DNA from: an uncultured Saprospiraceae bacterium
GTDB lineage: Bacteria > Bacteroidota > Bacteroidia > Chitinophagales > Saprospiraceae
Reading direction: 5' to 3'
Assembly (NCBI GenBank): GCA_938044055.1
Contig: CALIQO010000431.1
Coordinates: forward strand, 1 to 18,037
Length of the DNA: 18,037 nt
The translations under genes and the position numbers were made by a program. Under the pieces are notes generated by a model that did no database searches, was not told the DNA's origin, and was given only the letters and a program-made list of their open reading frames with translations. Positions 15,807 to 18,037 of the stretch are shown here, in pieces (position 1 is the first letter of the stretch; every line of letters begins with the position of its first letter).

Positions 15807-16667
15807 ATGAAAGGGATAATATTAGCAGGAGGATTAGGGACGAGATTGTACCCATTAACGCTAGCGGTAAGCAAGCAGATGATGCCGGTTTATGATAAGC
15901 CTATGATCTATTACCCTCTTGCGACCCTTATGGAAGCAGGGATATCTGATATTCTTATAATTTCATCTCCTCGTGACTTACCTCACTTCAGAGAATTACT
16001 AGGAGATGGCCATGAGATAGGATGTAATTTTTCATATGTAGAGCAATTGATTCCTAATGGCTTAGCACAAGCATTCGTCCTAGGAGAATCGTTTATCGGA
16101 GAAGATAAAGTATCACTCATATTAGGAGACAATATTTTTTATGGCAATGGACTTAAGGAATTAGTTACTTCCAGCAATGACCCTGATGGAGGTATTGTAT
16201 ATGCTTATCAAGTAGCTGATCCGCAACGATATGGCGTTGTAGAATTTGATGAGAACTATAGAGCGTTATCTATTGAAGAAAAACCTACTAATCCTAAGTC
16301 TAATTATGCTGTACCTGGGCTTTATTTTTATGACAATGAAGTTGTAGATATTGCTAAGAACCTTAAGCCATCGGCGAGAGGAGAATATGAAATAACCGAT
16401 GTCAATAGATATTATCTCCAGCAAGGTAAATTGCAAGTAGGTGTTTTAGGAAGAGGTATTGCTTGGTTAGATACGGGCACGCATCAATCTCTGATGCAAG
16501 CAAGTCAATTTATACAAGTAATAGAAGAAAGGCAAGGCCTAAAGATAGGTTGCATAGAAGAAGTGGCGTATACACAAGGCTTTATAGATGAGGAACAGCT
16601 TCAAAAATTAGGAACCAAGTATCTAAAGAGCGGTTATGGCGAGTATTTACTTAAGTTACTTCCATAA
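15807..16667 (+). CDS. rfbA: Glucose-1-phosphate thymidylyltransferase
   Basis: A 286-residue nucleotidyltransferase that makes dTDP-glucose from dTTP and glucose 1-phosphate, the first step to dTDP-L-rhamnose and other deoxysugars of surface glycans. The nucleotide loop [13 protein letters not shown] is at 6-18, followed by [17 protein letters not shown] (22-38, with Lys23), GLAQAF (85-90), LGDNIFYG (106-113, metal and phosphate contacts) and WLDTGTH (220-226, second metal Asp222). Length is typical of RmlA/RfbA. The rest of the rhamnose set (rfbB, C, D) is not adjacent. The gene stands alone between a leftward kinase gene and a strong terminator at 16670-16701. Orthologue assignment is firm. 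Confidence 0.95.
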   Translation: MKGIILAGGLGTRLYPLTLAVSKQMMPVYDKPMIYYPLATLMEAGISDILIISSPRDLPHFRELLGDGHEIGCNFSYVEQLIPNGLAQAFVLGESFIGEDKVSLILGDNIFYGNGLKELVTSSNDPDGGIVYAYQVADPQRYGVVEFDENYRALSIEEKPTNPKSNYAVPGLYFYDNEVVDIAKNLKPSARGEYEITDVNRYYLQQGKLQVGVLGRGIAWLDTGTHQSLMQASQFIQVIEERQGLKIGCIEEVAYTQGFIDEEQLQKLGTKYLKSGYGEYLLKLLP

Positions 16668-16669
16668 AA

Positions 16670-16701
16670 AAAGGGATCTTACACCTTGGTAAAATCCCTT
16701 T
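16670..16701. terminator. Bidirectional terminator between rfbA and the 77-residue gene
   Basis: AAAGGGAT (16670-16677) pairs with ATCCCTTT (16694-16701). After one mismatch the inner TTAC (16679-16682) pairs with GTAA (16689-16692), leaving a 6-base loop. Leftward it is followed by seven T, rightward by TTTCTT. It starts 3 bases after the rfbA stop. Confidence 0.88.
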
Positions 16702-16726
16702 CTTATTCATATTTACTTTAACGAGC

Positions 16727-16960
16727 TTAGTAGTTGGCCTCACATTTCCAATTACTGTAAGCGACAATTTTTCCTGTTATCATAGATGAAGGAGAAAATT
16801 TTACTTTAGGAAGCATAGAATATGCATCCAACAGAGAAAGATATGAATCCTTTAAGAAAGTGTTGTTTTCAACTGCGTCAAGGACTTCAAGTCTTTCGAG
16901 TATGTCGCATTCTCCGTAAATTAATTGAATAAGTTTTTCTTGAGTGTAAGTTTTCTCCAT
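16727..16960 (-). CDS. Small conserved-type protein, possibly anti-sigma-like
   Basis: A 77-residue soluble protein without signal peptide or membrane segment. Its make-up (MEKTYTQEKLIQLIYGECDI, LERLEVLDAVENNTFLKDSY, SPSSMITGKIVAYSNW) resembles short Bacteroidota proteins that look like the helical N-terminal part of anti-sigma factors: a QLIYGE segment, a helix with LEVxxAVxxN, and a SPSxxTxxxIxxY end. The zinc-binding HxxxCxxC of ZAS anti-sigma factors is missing, and no sigma-factor gene is adjacent. The gene is monocistronic and shares the terminator at 16670-16701. Upstream lies an inverted repeat (17028-17057) flanked by direct repeats, which could be regulatory. The gene call is good; the functional hint is weak. 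Confidence 0.72.
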   Translation of the reverse strand: MEKTYTQEKLIQLIYGECDILERLEVLDAVENNTFLKDSYLSLLDAYSMLPKVKFSPSSMITGKIVAYSNWKCEANY

Positions 16961-17004
16961 ACAATGGTTTAAAGGTTAATTAATGACTTTTCTTTAGTTC
17001 CCTT

Positions 17005-17087
17005 ATAACAGGTTCACTCACACCATTATTGTGTAATATAACTGACTTTTACACAATGATCAAGTATTTAGCAGAAAATAACAGGTT
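17005..17087. repeat. Inverted repeat flanked by 10-bp direct repeats
   Basis: ATTGTGTAA (17028-17036) and TTACACAAT (17049-17057) are perfect inverted copies around 12 bases. ATAACAGGTT occurs on either side, at 17005-17014 and 17078-17087. There is no T-tract, so it is not a typical terminator of rsmG. It lies upstream of the leftward 77-residue gene and may be an operator. Confidence 0.55.
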
Positions 17088-17107
17088 GATTATCAGTAGA
17101 ATGGTGG

Positions 17108-17734
17108 CTATCCAGGTATATATACGATGGCTTTATCACTATAGAAGTCTTCATCGTAATAACTAGATAATGGAGTGATTTCAGCATAAGAAAGTACTCC
17201 AGCGGCTTCGGATTCTTCTTTTACTGTTCCTCCCTTTAGGGCAATTAATCCATTAGGTATGGCATTTTTTTCTTCTTTCAAGTATTTTCTTTGAGTCCAC
17301 AGAAGCAACTTATCAATTTTAGCAACTGCTCTGGTTACTATAAAATCGTGACGCCCTTTCATTTCTTCTATACGTGCTTGAACAGCGGTGCAGTTTTTTA
17401 ATTCACAGGCATCTATAATCTCTTGACAGACTTTTACTTTCTTTTTAATACTATCGACTAGGAGAAATTCTGAATCAGGAAACATTATTGCAAGTGGTAT
17501 ACCTGGGAGTCCGCCACCGGTACCTAAATCTAGGATGCGACTGCCAGGCACAAATGATATATACCTAGCAATAGCCATTGAATGAAGGATATGGCGCTCA
17601 TACAGATTTTCAATGTCCTTCCTAGAAATGACATTTATTTTTTCATTCCATTCAGCGTAGAGTGGACCTAATCGGGTCAATAAGGCTACTTTCTCTTCAT
17701 TTAACTCTGGAAAATACTTTTTAATTAGCTCCAA
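17108..17734 (-). CDS. rsmG: 16S rRNA (guanine-N7) methyltransferase RsmG, TTG start
   Basis: A 208-residue SAM-dependent enzyme that methylates N7 of G527 (E. coli numbering) in 16S rRNA. Conserved segments, counted from the TTG start, are INVISRKDIENLYERHILHS (33-52), the SAM loop LDLGTGGGLPGIPLA (68-82), LLVDSIKKK after it, and FIVTRAVA. The frame is open further up to an ATG at 17815. That start would add 27 unrelated residues and overlap the glycosyltransferase gene by 91 bases. The TTG at 17734 gives MELIKKYFPELNEEKV, the usual RsmG N-terminus, and a 10-base overlap with the upstream stop. This suggests coupled translation from the glycosyltransferase message. Loss of RsmG is known to give low-level streptomycin resistance in several bacteria. 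Confidence 0.9.
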   Translation of the reverse strand: MELIKKYFPELNEEKVALLTRLGPLYAEWNEKINVISRKDIENLYERHILHSMAIARYISFVPGSRILDLGTGGGLPGIPLAIMFPDSEFLLVDSIKKKVKVCQEIIDACELKNCTAVQARIEEMKGRHDFIVTRAVAKIDKLLLWTQRKYLKEEKNAIPNGLIALKGGTVKEESEAAGVLSYAEITPLSSYYDEDFYSDKAIVYIPG

Positions 17735-18037
17735 GATTCTGTTTTTCTTATGGGCATAAGTATAATCATTATTGCGTAATAAGCGGCTAGAAGGGCGTCT
17801 AATAAAGGAAACCATAGTAATTTAGAAACCTCATTTAGTTTTAAAAAAGGAAGAATGCTTAATAGCCACTTTATAAGAATGTACCCTAGAAATAAGTAAA
17901 AAGCTTGATAACTATTGTAGAATAAGAGTACCAGTAACAACCCATAAACAGCCACATGACTCAAGCCATAAAGTGTAAGCAATATTTTATGTTTCCAAGT
18001 ATACCTTATAGATGTGCTGACATGCCTTCTTTTTTGT
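17725..18037 (-). CDS. Glycosyltransferase (family 2-like), C-terminal part, cut by the window edge
   Basis: Only the last 103 codons are visible; the frame is open to the window end at 18037. It reads KRRHVSTSIRYTWKHKILL, then hydrophobic segments from LYGLSHVAVYGLLLVLLF and AFYLFLGYILIKWLLSILPF, and a final one near LLDALLAAYYAIMIILM before the end RKTESWS. The RRHxSTSxRY motif followed by two or three membrane helices is typical of the C-terminus of Bacteroidota membrane GT2 enzymes, which are often found just upstream of rsmG. The catalytic domain is outside the window, so substrate and donor cannot be told. Its stop overlaps the rsmG start by 10 bases. Confidence 0.75.
   Translation of the reverse strand, partial: QKRRHVSTSIRYTWKHKILLTLYGLSHVAVYGLLLVLLFYNSYQAFYLFLGYILIKWLLSILPFLKLNEVSKLLWFPLLDALLAAYYAIMIILMPIRKTESWS

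Noticed and set aside
17028..17057. Inverted repeat as the rsmG terminator
   Set aside because: There is no T-tract after the hairpin in the rsmG direction and the loop is 12 bases, so it is better treated as an unexplained repeat.
1..18037. Defence system, phage island, CRISPR array or insertion sequence
   Set aside because: Every long open frame has a housekeeping, envelope or metabolic identity. There are no integrase, transposase or nuclease genes, no spaced repeats and no tRNA-flanked boundary.

Overview
The window reads as an ordinary chromosomal stretch of a Bacteroidota bacterium, most likely a Flavobacteriia-like or Saprospiria-like lineage. It is AT-rich and lacks clear Shine-Dalgarno sequences. 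Several promoters match the Bacteroidota form TTTG / ~18-20 bp / TAnnTTTG. Many products are typical of that phylum: DUF4294, a GYDIA-type GHMP kinase, paired OmpH/Skp chaperones, WYL-type regulator remnants and a PD40+OmpA protein. Genus-level placement cannot be made from the sequence alone. I see no rRNA, tRNA, CRISPR array, insertion sequence, phage gene or toxin module.

Layout. 1-2247: thrB and thrC, the end of a threonine operon whose upstream gene (probably thrA) stops at base 4. 2263-4191: two leftward genes, a regulator that has lost its WYL core domain and an OmpA lipoprotein with a coiled-coil spacer. 4449-4757: a small CBM48-like protein with its own promoter and terminator. 5122-8097: a large lipid-anchored M16 zinc protease. 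8492-9611: two tandem OmpH/Skp chaperones, the second with a textbook promoter. 9698-12059: a leftward operon of a PD40/OmpA envelope protein and a PAP2-like membrane protein. 12398-14734: rightward DUF4294, mvaD and an exported rhodanese. These converge on 14738-15661, a GYDIA-type GHMP kinase. 15807-16667: a lone rfbA. 16727-16960: a 77-residue protein that may be anti-sigma-like. 17108-18037: rsmG, overlapping the end of a glycosyltransferase that runs off the window.

How the genes work together. Three themes stand out: threonine biosynthesis; envelope biogenesis and quality control (Skp pair, M16 protease, two peptidoglycan-binding OmpA proteins, PAP2-like protein, nucleotide-sugar supply by RfbA); and the late mevalonate pathway (MvaD plus a kinase with the phosphomevalonate-kinase-like signature GSGYD). 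The most unusual points are the GHMP kinase, whose conserved N-terminus is encoded with no ATG, GTG or TTG in front of it, and the regulator that keeps the N-terminal HTH and C-terminal WCX-like parts of a WYL protein but lacks the WYL domain between them. I found no convincing new multi-gene system.
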